Of a DNA stretch of 40,684 nt, positions 1 through 8,129 are shown piece by piece (position 1 is the first letter of the stretch; each line of letters begins with the position of its first letter). This DNA comes from a bacterium. Its GTDB lineage: Bacteria; Bacillota; Clostridia; Christensenellales; Aristaeellaceae. The notes beneath the pieces were generated by a model. The model saw only the letters and a list, made by a program, of their open reading frames with translations. It ran no database searches and had not been told where the DNA came from. The position numbers and the translations under genes are program-made. The stretch spans positions 1 to 40,684 of the forward strand of contig JAQXJZ010000147.1 in the NCBI GenBank assembly GCA_029009515.1, written 5' to 3'.

Positions 1-3000
1 CTGGAGGAAGGCACGCACGATGTGTCCCGCTACCGCTACGATGCGCCTGAGGGCTACGAGTACAGCTATGCCACGGCGGATTCCGTCACCGTGGATAAGA
101 ACGGCGCGAATCCCGAGTATGTGGCGTTCATCTACAAGGAGGTCAAGCCTGTCACCGGCGAAGTAGCCTTCTACTTCACCGATGAGGAAGGCCGCGAGGT
201 CTATCCGTCCTTCACGGAGAGCTTTGAGGCTGGCACGCATGATGTGACTGCCTACCGCAAGGATGCGCCCAACGGCTACGTGTTCAGCTACGCTACGGCG
301 GACAGCATCACCGTTACCGAAAACGGCGCCGAGCCCAACTATGTGGCGTTCGTCTACACCAGCCTGCCCGGCAGCGTGGAGCTGCCCGTGCGCTTCCTCG
401 ATACGGACCGCAATCCCATCGCGGAGGACACCACCGTCAGCTTCCAGCGCGGCGAATTCGGCCAGACCTACGCCAGCGTGGATTATCTCTACGAGCCCAA
501 GGGCTACCGCTACGCCAGCGTCAACGCTGACGAGATCACCATTGATGCGTACGGCAACATCACCCCCGAGGTGCTGGAGTTCACCTTTGTGGAAAAGCCC
601 AAGGCGGAAGCCAGCGTGACCTTTGAATACGTGTGCAACCGCCGCGCCATTGCCGATCCGCTCACCGTGAAGCTGCCTGAGGGCACCCACGACGTGAGCG
701 AGTACGCCGCCAGCCCCGAAGGCTACCTGCTCAAGGAAGTGAGCGCGCAGACCGTGACCGTGAGCGAAAGCGGCAAGGCCACGCCTGCTGTGGTCACCTT
801 CACCTATGAGGAGATCAGCAACACCGCCATCCTGCGCGTGCACTACCGCAACGCCATCGGCGCGGAGCTGCCCGGCTCGCCGGAAATCCGCGAGCTGGAG
901 GTGGGCGAGCATGTCATCACGCCCAACGCGGCGTATGCGCCCAAGGGCTATACCCTCAGCGGCAACACGCAGAGCTACCGCGTGACCGTCGGCAATGATC
1001 TGGTGGCTTACCCCAACAGCGTGGTATTCACCTATTACGATTCCGACGTTACCGGCTCCGTGACCGTCAACTATTACAACAGCGTCACCAACGATCTCAT
1101 CGCCACCGAGGTGCGCAAGCTTGCCCCCGGCCAGTACGACCTTACGCCCAACCAGGCGCTGGTGGACAGCAAGGGCAAGTACGAGCTCAGCGATGTGCTC
1201 ACCAACACCCGCGTGGAGATCAAGGAGAACGGCCAGGCCCTGCCCACTGTCATCAACTTCTACTACAAGCCCGTGGATATCGACGTGTATCAGGGCTATC
1301 TGCTGGTCATCCGCCCCACCGCGCTGCGCAGCCAGCCTGCCCAGAACGGCCAGAGCGTGATGAACCTGCCCGTGGACACCGTGCTGTGGACGGCGGGTCA
1401 GTATCAGTCCGGCTCCATCCTGTGGAACAGCTCGCAGGTCGCGTCCAACTCCAGCCTGTCCGGCTGGGTCAACGATGCGGACGTGCGCCGCATCTCCGCC
1501 GACGAGGCCAACGCCCGTCTGGAAGAGGAGGAGGAAGAGCGCGAGCCCGATCAGGAGCCCGGCTACTACATCACCGTGATGAACAACGTGCCCCTGCGCC
1601 GCTACATGGATACCGCCGCGCAGGCCAAGTACCTGAAGCTCAACACCGTGGTGTATGTGAGCGAGCAGTCGTATGACGAATACGGCTACCTGTGGCACAA
1701 GACCACCTACGACGGCGTGACCGGCTATGTGCGCGATGGCCAGCTGCGCAAGCTCACCCGCGATGAAGTGAACGAGTACCTGGCCTCCGGCAATCCCATC
1801 GATCCCGGCGAGCCCGAGGGCGGCGACCAGTACGATCCCAACGGCGCGTCCAGCTACGGCTACGTGACCAAGAACAGCGTCAACTTCCGCGCCGAGCCCA
1901 ACGGCACGCGCCTGAAGATGCTCAACGAGTACGCCATGGCGCTCATTCTGGACGTTGAGACGATCAACGGCGTCGAGTGGTATAACGTCAACTATTCCGG
2001 CCAGACCGGCTGGATTCACGGCGATTACTTCCACCAGATGTCGCTTAACGAGTTCAACACCTTCGTGGGCAGCCCCGAGTATTACAAGGGCATCACCAAC
2101 AACACCGCCAAGCCCACCACCCAGCCCTCCACCAGCACCGGCACCACCGGCGGCTCCACCGGATCGGCCACGCAGGGCAATGTGTCCTCCGTGGAAGACT
2201 GGAACGTGGGCATGTGGCAGAACCCCGGCGCGGCTCCGCAGGCCAGCTACGAGCCCTTCAACCCCTATGCCACCCCCGTGGCTACCATGAGCCCCGCAGG
2301 CCACTACACCACCTCTGCCGCCGGCGTGAAGCTGTATGATTCCGCCAGCGCGCAGTCTGCCTCCACCACGCTGCCCATGGGCGCGCAGGTGGAAATCACC
2401 GGCACGACGGTCATGAACGGCGCCACCTGGTACACCGTCATGTACAACGGCCAGAAGAAGTACATGGAGGCGGGCGTATCGCTCAAGGAGGCCGCGGCCA
2501 CCAGCACGCCCACGCCTACCGCTACCTTCGTCATCGGCACCATGATCCCCATCAGCTATGACGACGAGAGCAAGGAAACCCAGACCGGCACCGTGCCGTG
2601 GGGCCTGATTGGCGGAGCCATTGCCCTGGTGGGCGGCGCAGGCGGCGTGTACGCCTATGCCCTCAATCAGAACAAGCGCCGCAAGGCCGCCGCTGCCCGT
2701 GCAGCCGCCAACCGCCGCAAGGCAGCTGCTGCCGCCGCTGCAGGCACTTCCGCCTCCGCAGCCGGCTCCACCAGCCCCTATGCGCGCCGCGCTGTGGCTG
2801 CGCCGCCTGTGAACGGCCAGCAGCAGCGTCCCGCTGCGCCGCAGCAGCCCTACGGAAACGCTATGAACAATCCCTACAGCGCGGGCAGCATCACCGGCAA
2901 TGCGCAGCAGAGCCCCTATGCCCGTCCCAGCGCGCCGTACGGCAGCCAGCAGCAGGCCAGCCCCTATCAGCAGCCTGTGCAGCAGCCCAGACCGCAGGCC

Positions 3001-3192
3001 AATCCCTACACCGCGCCGGTGAGCAGCCCGGAGAACCGTCCGTCGCCCGCTGCCAGCGCCAACCCCTACGCCCGTCCCATCAGCACGCCGCCTGTCAACC
3101 AGACCGAGCAGGCTGATCCCGATGCTCCGCGCCGCCGCGCCACCCGCATGCAGCGCTATCACGAGAGCAGCAGCGAGGACGGAAACGAATAA
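1..3192 (+). CDS. Large surface-anchored repeat protein, 5'-truncated by window edge
   Basis: The frame is open from base 1, so the true start lies upstream; at least 1063 residues are visible. About six beta-type repeats of roughly 73 residues resembling MucBP/bacterial Ig-like repeats occupy bases 1-1275, each marked by a G(T/E)HDV...P.GY motif (near 10, 230, 450, 680, 900 and 1130). Four SH3-like segments follow (about 1279-1500, 1564-1760, 1858-2040, 2305-2490), separated by acidic and Thr/Ser-rich linkers. A single hydrophobic Gly/Ala helix lies at about 2593-2667, followed by Lys/Arg and then a tail of about 170 residues rich in Ala, Gln and Pro with eight PY motifs. No LPXTG signal is present. 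The topology suggests an outside domain array, one membrane anchor and a long cytoplasmic tail. A role in adhesion or wall sensing is inference. Confidence 0.8.
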   Translation: MEEGTHDVSRYRYDAPEGYEYSYATADSVTVDKNGANPEYVAFIYKEVKPVTGEVAFYFTDEEGREVYPSFTESFEAGTHDVTAYRKDAPNGYVFSYATADSITVTENGAEPNYVAFVYTSLPGSVELPVRFLDTDRNPIAEDTTVSFQRGEFGQTYASVDYLYEPKGYRYASVNADEITIDAYGNITPEVLEFTFVEKPKAEASVTFEYVCNRRAIADPLTVKLPEGTHDVSEYAASPEGYLLKEVSAQTVTVSESGKATPAVVTFTYEEISNTAILRVHYRNAIGAELPGSPEIRELEVGEHVITPNAAYAPKGYTLSGNTQSYRVTVGNDLVAYPNSVVFTYYDSDVTGSVTVNYYNSVTNDLIATEVRKLAPGQYDLTPNQALVDSKGKYELSDVLTNTRVEIKENGQALPTVINFYYKPVDIDVYQGYLLVIRPTALRSQPAQNGQSVMNLPVDTVLWTAGQYQSGSILWNSSQVASNSSLSGWVNDADVRRISADEANARLEEEEEEREPDQEPGYYITVMNNVPLRRYMDTAAQAKYLKLNTVVYVSEQSYDEYGYLWHKTTYDGVTGYVRDGQLRKLTRDEVNEYLASGNPIDPGEPEGGDQYDPNGASSYGYVTKNSVNFRAEPNGTRLKMLNEYAMALILDVETINGVEWYNVNYSGQTGWIHGDYFHQMSLNEFNTFVGSPEYYKGITNNTAKPTTQPSTSTGTTGGSTGSATQGNVSSVEDWNVGMWQNPGAAPQASYEPFNPYATPVATMSPAGHYTTSAAGVKLYDSASAQSASTTLPMGAQVEITGTTVMNGATWYTVMYNGQKKYMEAGVSLKEAAATSTPTPTATFVIGTMIPISYDDESKETQTGTVPWGLIGGAIALVGGAGGVYAYALNQNKRRKAAAARAAANRRKAAAAAAAGTSASAAGSTSPYARRAVAAPPVNGQQQRPAAPQQPYGNAMNNPYSAGSITGNAQQSPYARPSAPYGSQQQASPYQQPVQQPRPQANPYTAPVSSPENRPSPAASANPYARPISTPPVNQTEQADPDAPRRRATRMQRYHESSSEDGNE

Positions 3193-3208
3193 TTCCCGGT
3201 AACAAAGC

Positions 3209-3239
3209 GCCCGACTGTTTTCAGCCGGGCACTTTTGTG
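3209..3239 (+). terminator. Rho-independent terminator of the surface protein gene
   Basis: A hairpin pairs 3209-3217 with 3222-3230 (GCCCG and CTG arms, one mismatch, TTTT loop). It is followed by ACTTTTGTGTT. It sits 16 bases after the stop codon. Confidence 0.7.
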
Positions 3240-3246
3240 TTACAAT
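3218..3246 (+). promoter_or_regulatory. Candidate sigma-A promoter of the serine hydrolase gene
   Basis: TTTTCA (3218-3223), 17 bases, TACAAT (3241-3246). The -35 box lies in the loop and 3' arm of the preceding terminator. The predicted start site leaves a leader of about 35 bases with AAGGAGG before the ATG. Confidence 0.5.
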
Positions 3247-3287
3247 GACCCCAAGGGAACAACCACATATGTGAAGGAGGAACGCAC

Positions 3288-4202
3288 ATGGCGATCTACT
3301 CTACCTTTGCTTCCGTTTCCGGCGAACAGCTGGAAAAAGCCTTCTGGCCCGCACAGGGCGAACCCAAAGCTGTGGTGCAGCTGGTGCACGGCATGGCGGA
3401 ACACATCCGCCGTTATGATGAAACCGCCCGGAAACTGGCCGAAGCAGGCTTTCACGTGGTGGGCCATACCCATATGGGCCATGGACAGAATGCGGGCATT
3501 CCGGGCTATTTTGGCCCGAAAAACGGCTGGGATACCCTCGTGGCCGATACCCACGCCGTGCGCACAGCCACGCAGAAGGAATATCCCGATCTGCCGTACT
3601 TCCTGCTGGGTCACAGCATGGGCAGCTTTGTGGTGCGCACCTACTGCCTCCAGCACGAAAAAGGCCTCGCGGGCGTCATCCTCAGCGGTACCGGCCACTT
3701 TGAAAAAGCCATCCTCACCGCCGGCGGATTGCTCAGCAAGCTGCAGTGCCTGCTTGGCATGGCCAGCAAGCCCAGCCAGCTGCTCAACAAGGTGTCCTCC
3801 GCAGGCAACCTGAACGGCTACGACGACGTGCAGACCGAGTTTGACTGGCTCAGCCGCGACCGCGCGCAGGTGAAGAAGTACATCGATGACCCGCTGTGCG
3901 GCTTCCCCTTCACCGCCAAGGGATACGGCGATATGTTCGACGGCCTCACGCGGCTTTATCCGGAAAAACTCAGCCCCATGGAAAAGGACATCCCCGTCTA
4001 TCTGTTCTCCGGCGATAAGGATCCCGTAGGCGGCAACGGAAAAGGCGTGGAGAAGGTGGCGCAGGAAATCCGCGATGCGGGGGTGAAGGAAGTAACCGTC
4101 AAACTGTATCCCGATGGCCGCCACGAAATGTTCAATGAGCTGAATCAGGAAGAGGTCTGGAACGATCTGATCGGCTGGCTGAATGCCAGAGTTGGGAAAT
4201 GA
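3288..4202 (+). CDS. Alpha/beta hydrolase, monoacylglycerol lipase/lysophospholipase-like
   Basis: A 304-residue cytosolic serine hydrolase of the Hydrolase_4 (monoglyceride lipase) type. The nucleophile elbow GHSMGS places Ser at about residue 110, the acid Asp is in SGDKDPVG (about 245) and the His is in GRHEMFNE (about 279). The oxyanion region VHGMAEHIRRY (about 33-43) is typical of monoacylglycerol lipases and PldB-like lysophospholipases. No signal peptide or membrane segment is visible. The ATG follows AAGGAGG at good spacing. The gene stands alone between two transcription units. The exact substrate (monoglyceride, lysophospholipid or another ester) cannot be read from the sequence. 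Confidence 0.88.
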   Translation: MAIYSTFASVSGEQLEKAFWPAQGEPKAVVQLVHGMAEHIRRYDETARKLAEAGFHVVGHTHMGHGQNAGIPGYFGPKNGWDTLVADTHAVRTATQKEYPDLPYFLLGHSMGSFVVRTYCLQHEKGLAGVILSGTGHFEKAILTAGGLLSKLQCLLGMASKPSQLLNKVSSAGNLNGYDDVQTEFDWLSRDRAQVKKYIDDPLCGFPFTAKGYGDMFDGLTRLYPEKLSPMEKDIPVYLFSGDKDPVGGNGKGVEKVAQEIRDAGVKEVTVKLYPDGRHEMFNELNQEEVWNDLIGWLNARVGK

Positions 4203-4350
4203 AGGAATGAAGACGTTTCACTAATGAAGCTCGCTTCGCTAATGAAATGGTCATGCGATACCCATACTGAACGCAAGCGAGCCGGGAGGCTCTCCGCCGA
4301 CCGGCGGCCTCACCCATCCAACAAACAAAAAGAAACATACCGACAAGCGA
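4203..4350. other. Non-coding spacer with short palindromes and a direct repeat
   Basis: No gene is supported here. A direct repeat CAAGCGAGCCGG occurs near 4274 and 4345. A hairpin with CCGCC (4294-4298) against GGCGG (4303-4307) is flanked by GAGG/CCTC. A small palindrome GAAGCTCGCTTC lies near 4226. The stretch lies between two convergent genes and joins the hairpin element at 4351-4457. Confidence 0.5.
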
Positions 4351-4457
4351 GCCGGAGCACCCGTATGTGCTCCGGCGGTCTTATATGCAGCCCCAAACCA
4401 AAAGAACCCCGCGCACCAAAGGTGCGCGGAGTACGGGTGCAGGGGGTTACCCCCTGC
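4351..4457 (-). repeat. Modular hairpin element, copy E, 3' of the permease gene
   Basis: Read on the minus strand: hairpin 1 is GCAGGGGG/CCCCCTGC (4457-4450 with 4446-4439). Its three-base loop is exactly the TAA stop of the permease. The conserved spacer ACCCG follows (4438-4434). Hairpin 2 is 4409-4429 (9 base pairs, loop of three). After a spacer of 32 bases comes hairpin 3 with arms 4351-4360 and 4367-4376 (10 base pairs). The order and the ACCCG spacer match the copies at 24280, 24421, 26510, 29306 and 39069. Confidence 0.7.
4401..4429 (-). terminator. Terminator of the BMP-type importer operon
   Basis: On the minus strand CCGCGCACC-TTT-GGTGCGCGG forms a perfect 9-base-pair stem followed by GGTTCTTTTGG. 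It lies 17 bases downstream of the last permease stop codon. It is also hairpin 2 of the modular element. Confidence 0.6.
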
Positions 4458-5430
4458 TCTCGCGGAAGTAGGCGAGACCGAGGGAGGCCGGGGGCTGGTC
4501 CTCACGCTTTTTGCGAAGAGAAGTGATGACCAGAACAACAATGGTGACCACGTAAGGCAGCGCCTTGAAGATCTCCTGCATGTCACGGGTCAGACCAGGA
4601 ACGTAGATGTACAGAATGTACAGACCGCCAAACAGGAAGGAACCCCAGATGGCGTTCAGCGGACGCCAGCGCGCGAAGATGACCAGCGCAACAGCCAGCC
4701 AGCCGCGGTCGCCAAAGCCGTTGTTGACCCAGGTGCCGCCGGTGTACTCCATGACGAAGTACAGTCCGCCCAGACCGGCCATCATGCCGCCGATGATGGT
4801 GGCAATGTACTTGTAGCGGGATACGTTGATGCCGGCCGCGTCAGCAGTGGCAGCGCTTTCGCCGATGGCGCGCAGGTTGAGACCAACGCGGGTCTTGAAC
4901 AGGAAGAAGCTGAGCGCAACGGTGAGAATGATGCAGAAGTAGGTGAGCCAGCCGTAGGAGAACAGCAGCTCGCCCACAAAGGGCAGCTCGCTCAGGACGG
5001 GAATCCTGGCGCGGAAAGCGCTGGCGGTGGTGGCGGTGGACAGCTGACCCACGCCGCCGGCCAGCTTGGACAGCGAACCGCCGAAGAAGTTGCCAAAGCC
5101 CATGCCGAAGGTGGTGAGCGCCAGACCGGTCACGTTCTGGTTGGCGCGCAGGGTGATGGTGAGCACGCTGTAGATCACCGCGCCCAGACAAGAGCACACC
5201 AGCGCGCACAGGGTGGCAATCAGCATACCTACAAAGGGGATGGGGGCAGCAACGGAGTTTTCGTACAGGAAGGCGCCAATCAGACCGCCAACGCCGCCCA
5301 TGTACATCATGCCGGGAACGCCCAGGTTGAGGTTGCCGGTCTTTTCGGTCAGGATTTCGCCGTTGGCGCCGAAGAGGAGCGGAATGCCCTGCGTGATGGC
5401 TTTCTGCAGGAATACACTGATCAAGTTCAT
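4447..5430 (-). CDS. ABC importer permease, BMP/nucleoside type (NupQ-like)
   Basis: A 327-residue, very hydrophobic protein of the BPD_transp_2 family, with about eight to ten membrane helices. The segment GANGEILTEKTGNLNLGVPG near the N-terminus is characteristic of the second permease of simple-sugar/nucleoside importers (B. subtilis NupQ/YufQ). It ends with a basic cytoplasmic tail. The ATG overlaps the stop of the upstream permease as ATGA and has AAAGGAGG at a distance, so translation is likely coupled. It is the last gene of a four-gene operon. The substrate is probably nucleosides, by family and operon resemblance only. Confidence 0.9.
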   Translation of the reverse strand: MNLISVFLQKAITQGIPLLFGANGEILTEKTGNLNLGVPGMMYMGGVGGLIGAFLYENSVAAPIPFVGMLIATLCALVCSCLGAVIYSVLTITLRANQNVTGLALTTFGMGFGNFFGGSLSKLAGGVGQLSTATTASAFRARIPVLSELPFVGELLFSYGWLTYFCIILTVALSFFLFKTRVGLNLRAIGESAATADAAGINVSRYKYIATIIGGMMAGLGGLYFVMEYTGGTWVNNGFGDRGWLAVALVIFARWRPLNAIWGSFLFGGLYILYIYVPGLTRDMQEIFKALPYVVTIVVLVITSLRKKREDQPPASLGLAYFRESRG

Positions 5431-6530
5431 GCCTTCACAGCCTCCTTTTCATGCTTGCGGAATTCCAGACGGTAGTTGATGAAGAACTCGCAGCCCAGGA
5501 TGAAGAACAGCAGAATGCCGGTGATGATTTCGCTGGCATTTTCGTTCAGGTTGAACTGGGAGGCAATCTCGATGGAGCCCTTCTGCATGAACACCAGACC
5601 CAGCGCCACAATCATCATGGCAAAGGGATCCAGCTTGCCCAGCCACGCCACGGTGATGGCCGTAAAGCCGCGGCCGCCCACCAGACCGGTGGAGATGGTG
5701 TGGCTCACGCCGCTGGCCAGCAGGTAACCGGCAATACCGGCAATACCGCCGCAGATGGCCATGGTGCGGATGATGACGCGCTTGACGTTGATGCCGGCAT
5801 AGTGGGCGGTGTTTTCGCTTTCGCCCACAACGCTCACTTCGTAACCCTGCTTGGTGTAGCGCATGTAGACAAACAGCAGCACAGCCAGCGCCAGCACGAT
5901 GAAGATGGGCAGCTGGCAGCCGTAGCGGTCAATGCTGGGCAGCCAGCCAATCTTGCCCTTGGAGTTGATCAGACCAACGGAGTTGGATCCGGGAGGGGTC
6001 TCCCAGAAGATGATGCAGAACGCCACCAGCTGGGTAGCGATGTAGTTGAGCATGAGGGTGAACAGCGTTTCGTTGGTGTTCCAGTGCGCCTTGAAGAACG
6101 CGGGAATCACGCCCCAGAGCATGCCGGCAGCAATACCGGCCAGTGGGCAGAGCGTGTAGAGCAGCCAGGAAGGCAGGTTCACGCCGTAGATCATCACGGC
6201 AGCGGTGGCGGCAGCGCCCATCAGCACCTGGCCTTCGGCGCCGGTGTTCCAGAAGCGCATGCGGAAAGCGGGCAGCACGGCAAAGCCGATGCACAGCAGC
6301 ACGGCCGCGTCGCGGAAGGTGATCCACATGCGGCGCTTGGTGCCAACGGCGCCATCCCACAGAGCAGCATACACGCTCAGGGGGTTCATGCCGGTCAGAA
6401 GCACGATGATGACGGCGCACACAAGCAGCGCCAGCACAATGGCAGCCATGCGCACCAGCAGGCCACGGCCAAAGCCCACGTTATCGCGCTTGACAACGTG
6501 GAACAGGGGTTCTTTCACGGGAGTGCTCAT
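5427..6530 (-). CDS. ABC importer permease, BMP/nucleoside type (NupP-like)
   Basis: A 367-residue multi-helix membrane protein of the BPD_transp_2 family. The motif FRMRFWNTGAEGQVLMGA (about residues 88-105) is diagnostic of the first permease of BmpA-type importers. It forms the transmembrane channel with the 327-residue permease that follows. Its ATG overlaps the stop of the ATPase gene (ATGA) and GGAGGTGC lies just upstream. The N-terminus has a charged cytoplasmic stretch of about 25 residues before the first helix. Length fits the family (NupP about 350). Confidence 0.9.
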   Translation of the reverse strand: MSTPVKEPLFHVVKRDNVGFGRGLLVRMAAIVLALLVCAVIIVLLTGMNPLSVYAALWDGAVGTKRRMWITFRDAAVLLCIGFAVLPAFRMRFWNTGAEGQVLMGAAATAAVMIYGVNLPSWLLYTLCPLAGIAAGMLWGVIPAFFKAHWNTNETLFTLMLNYIATQLVAFCIIFWETPPGSNSVGLINSKGKIGWLPSIDRYGCQLPIFIVLALAVLLFVYMRYTKQGYEVSVVGESENTAHYAGINVKRVIIRTMAICGGIAGIAGYLLASGVSHTISTGLVGGRGFTAITVAWLGKLDPFAMMIVALGLVFMQKGSIEIASQFNLNENASEIITGILLFFILGCEFFINYRLEFRKHEKEAVKA

Positions 6531-8062
6531 GCCTGCACCTCCTTGGCTTCATGGCTGGTCATCAGCAGGCCAACCTCTTCTTTGGTTACGGTGCGGGCGT
6601 CCACCACGCCGGTAATGCGGCCGTCGGCCAGAACCAGAATGCGGTCGCACAGCGCCAGCAGCACGTCCAGGTCCTCGCCCACGCAGATGACGCAGGAGCC
6701 CTGCTTCTTCTGCTCGTTGAGCAGGCCGTAGATCTGGTAGGAGGAGTTGATGTCCAGACCGCGCACGGGATAGGCCACCATCAGCACCTGCGGGGAGGAG
6801 GCGATCTCGCGGCCCACCAGCACCTTCTGCACGTTGCCGCCGCTCATGCGGCCCACGGGCCAGTCCACGGAGGGCGTCACAACGCCCAGATCCTGCTTGA
6901 TGCGCTCGGCCAGATCATGCGGCTCCTTGCGGCGGCTGAACAGGCCGTGACCCTTGCGGTAGGAACGCAGCATCATGTTGTCGGTCATGCCCATGGAGGC
7001 CACCAGACCCATGCCCAGGCGATCCTCGGGTACGAACGCCAGGCGGATGCCGATCTCGCGGATCTCCTGCGCGCTCATCTCGGTGAGCTCCTTGATGTGA
7101 CCCTTGCGGTTGCGGTAGTGAATTTTGCCGGTCATGTGGGGCTGCAGGCCGGCGATGGCCTCCAGCAGCTCCTTCTGGCCGCTGCCCGCGATGCCCGCAA
7201 TGCCCAGAATTTCGCCTGTATAAGCCTTGAAATCGGCATGGGAGAGCACCTCGCGGCCTTCACGGTTGTACACGGTCACATCGTCCATGTGCAGCTTCAT
7301 CACGGGGTTGACGGGCTCGGGACGCTCGATGTCCAGCACCACTTTCTCGCCCACCATCATTTCGGTCAGGCTCATCTCGGTGGCGTCGCAGGTGTCCACG
7401 GTGCCCACGTACTCGCCCTTGCGAAGCACGGAAACGCGGTCGCTCAGGCTGAGCACCTCGTTAAGCTTGTGGGTGATGATGATGATGGAGTGGCCGTGGG
7501 CGCGCATGTTGCGCAGCACCTGGAACAGCTTGTCCGTCTCCTGGGGAGTGAGCACGGCGGTGGGCTCGTCCAGGATGAGGATGTGCGCGCCGCGGTAGAG
7601 CATCTTGACGATTTCCACCGTCTGCTTCTGCGAAACGCTCATCTCGTAGATCTTGCTGTCCAGATTCAGCTCAAAGCCGTACTTGTCCAGCAGCTTGGTC
7701 ACATCCGCCTTCACCTGCTTCATGTCCAGCTTCATCTTGCCGGGCAGGCCAAGGATGATGTTTTCGGCGGCGGTGAGCACATCCACCAGCTTGAAATGCT
7801 GGTGAATCATGCCAATGCCCAGGTCAAACGCATCCTTGGGCGAACGGATGATGACTTCCTTGCCTTCGATGTAGATGTGACCCGCATCGGGGAAATAGAT
7901 GCCGGCCAGCATGTTCATCAGCGATGTTTTGCCGCTACCGTTTTCGCCCAGCACCGAGAGGATCTCGCCGCGGCGAACGGTCAGGTCCACATTCTCATTG
8001 GCGACAACAGAGCCGAAGTGCTTGGTAATGCCGCGCATTTCGATCATGATGTTGGATTCCAT
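6527..8062 (-). CDS. ABC importer ATPase with two nucleotide-binding domains (NupO-like)
   Basis: A 511-residue tandem ATPase of the simple-sugar/nucleoside class. The N-terminal domain has Walker A GENGSGKT (39-46), Q-loop IHQHFKL and Walker B ILILDEPTAVLTP. Its signature reads SVSQKQ where the family usually has SVGQQQ or SIGQ. The C-terminal domain has the degenerate P-loop GIAGSGQ usual for the family, an intact signature MSGGN and a Walker B-like MVAYPVRGLD. The ATG at 8062 has GGAGGAAC six bases upstream. It energises import by the two downstream permeases. The 67 bases between the binding-protein gene and this one hold a strong stem-loop. Confidence 0.93.
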   Translation of the reverse strand: MESNIMIEMRGITKHFGSVVANENVDLTVRRGEILSVLGENGSGKTSLMNMLAGIYFPDAGHIYIEGKEVIIRSPKDAFDLGIGMIHQHFKLVDVLTAAENIILGLPGKMKLDMKQVKADVTKLLDKYGFELNLDSKIYEMSVSQKQTVEIVKMLYRGAHILILDEPTAVLTPQETDKLFQVLRNMRAHGHSIIIITHKLNEVLSLSDRVSVLRKGEYVGTVDTCDATEMSLTEMMVGEKVVLDIERPEPVNPVMKLHMDDVTVYNREGREVLSHADFKAYTGEILGIAGIAGSGQKELLEAIAGLQPHMTGKIHYRNRKGHIKELTEMSAQEIREIGIRLAFVPEDRLGMGLVASMGMTDNMMLRSYRKGHGLFSRRKEPHDLAERIKQDLGVVTPSVDWPVGRMSGGNVQKVLVGREIASSPQVLMVAYPVRGLDINSSYQIYGLLNEQKKQGSCVICVGEDLDVLLALCDRILVLADGRITGVVDARTVTKEEVGLLMTSHEAKEVQA

Positions 8063-8085
8063 AGTTCCTCCATTTAACGACAGAA

Positions 8086-8114
8086 CGCCCTGCTGCCCTT
8101 GAGGCAGCAGGGCG
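8086..8114 (-). terminator. Intercistronic 12-bp stem-loop after the binding-protein gene
   Basis: CGCCCTGCTGCC (8086-8097) pairs perfectly with 8103-8114 around a 5-base loop, 15 bases after the stop. On the minus strand it is followed only by TTCTGTCGTT. A partial terminator or an mRNA-stabilising stem is more likely than full termination, because the ATPase gene follows in the same orientation without a visible promoter. Confidence 0.65.
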
Positions 8115-8129
8115 AAATGATTGTTGGAA

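Noticed and set aside
1-1275. Regular repeats suggesting a CRISPR array or satellite DNA
   Set aside because: The period of about 220 bases is in frame and encodes beta-repeat protein domains; there are no short identical repeats with unique spacers.
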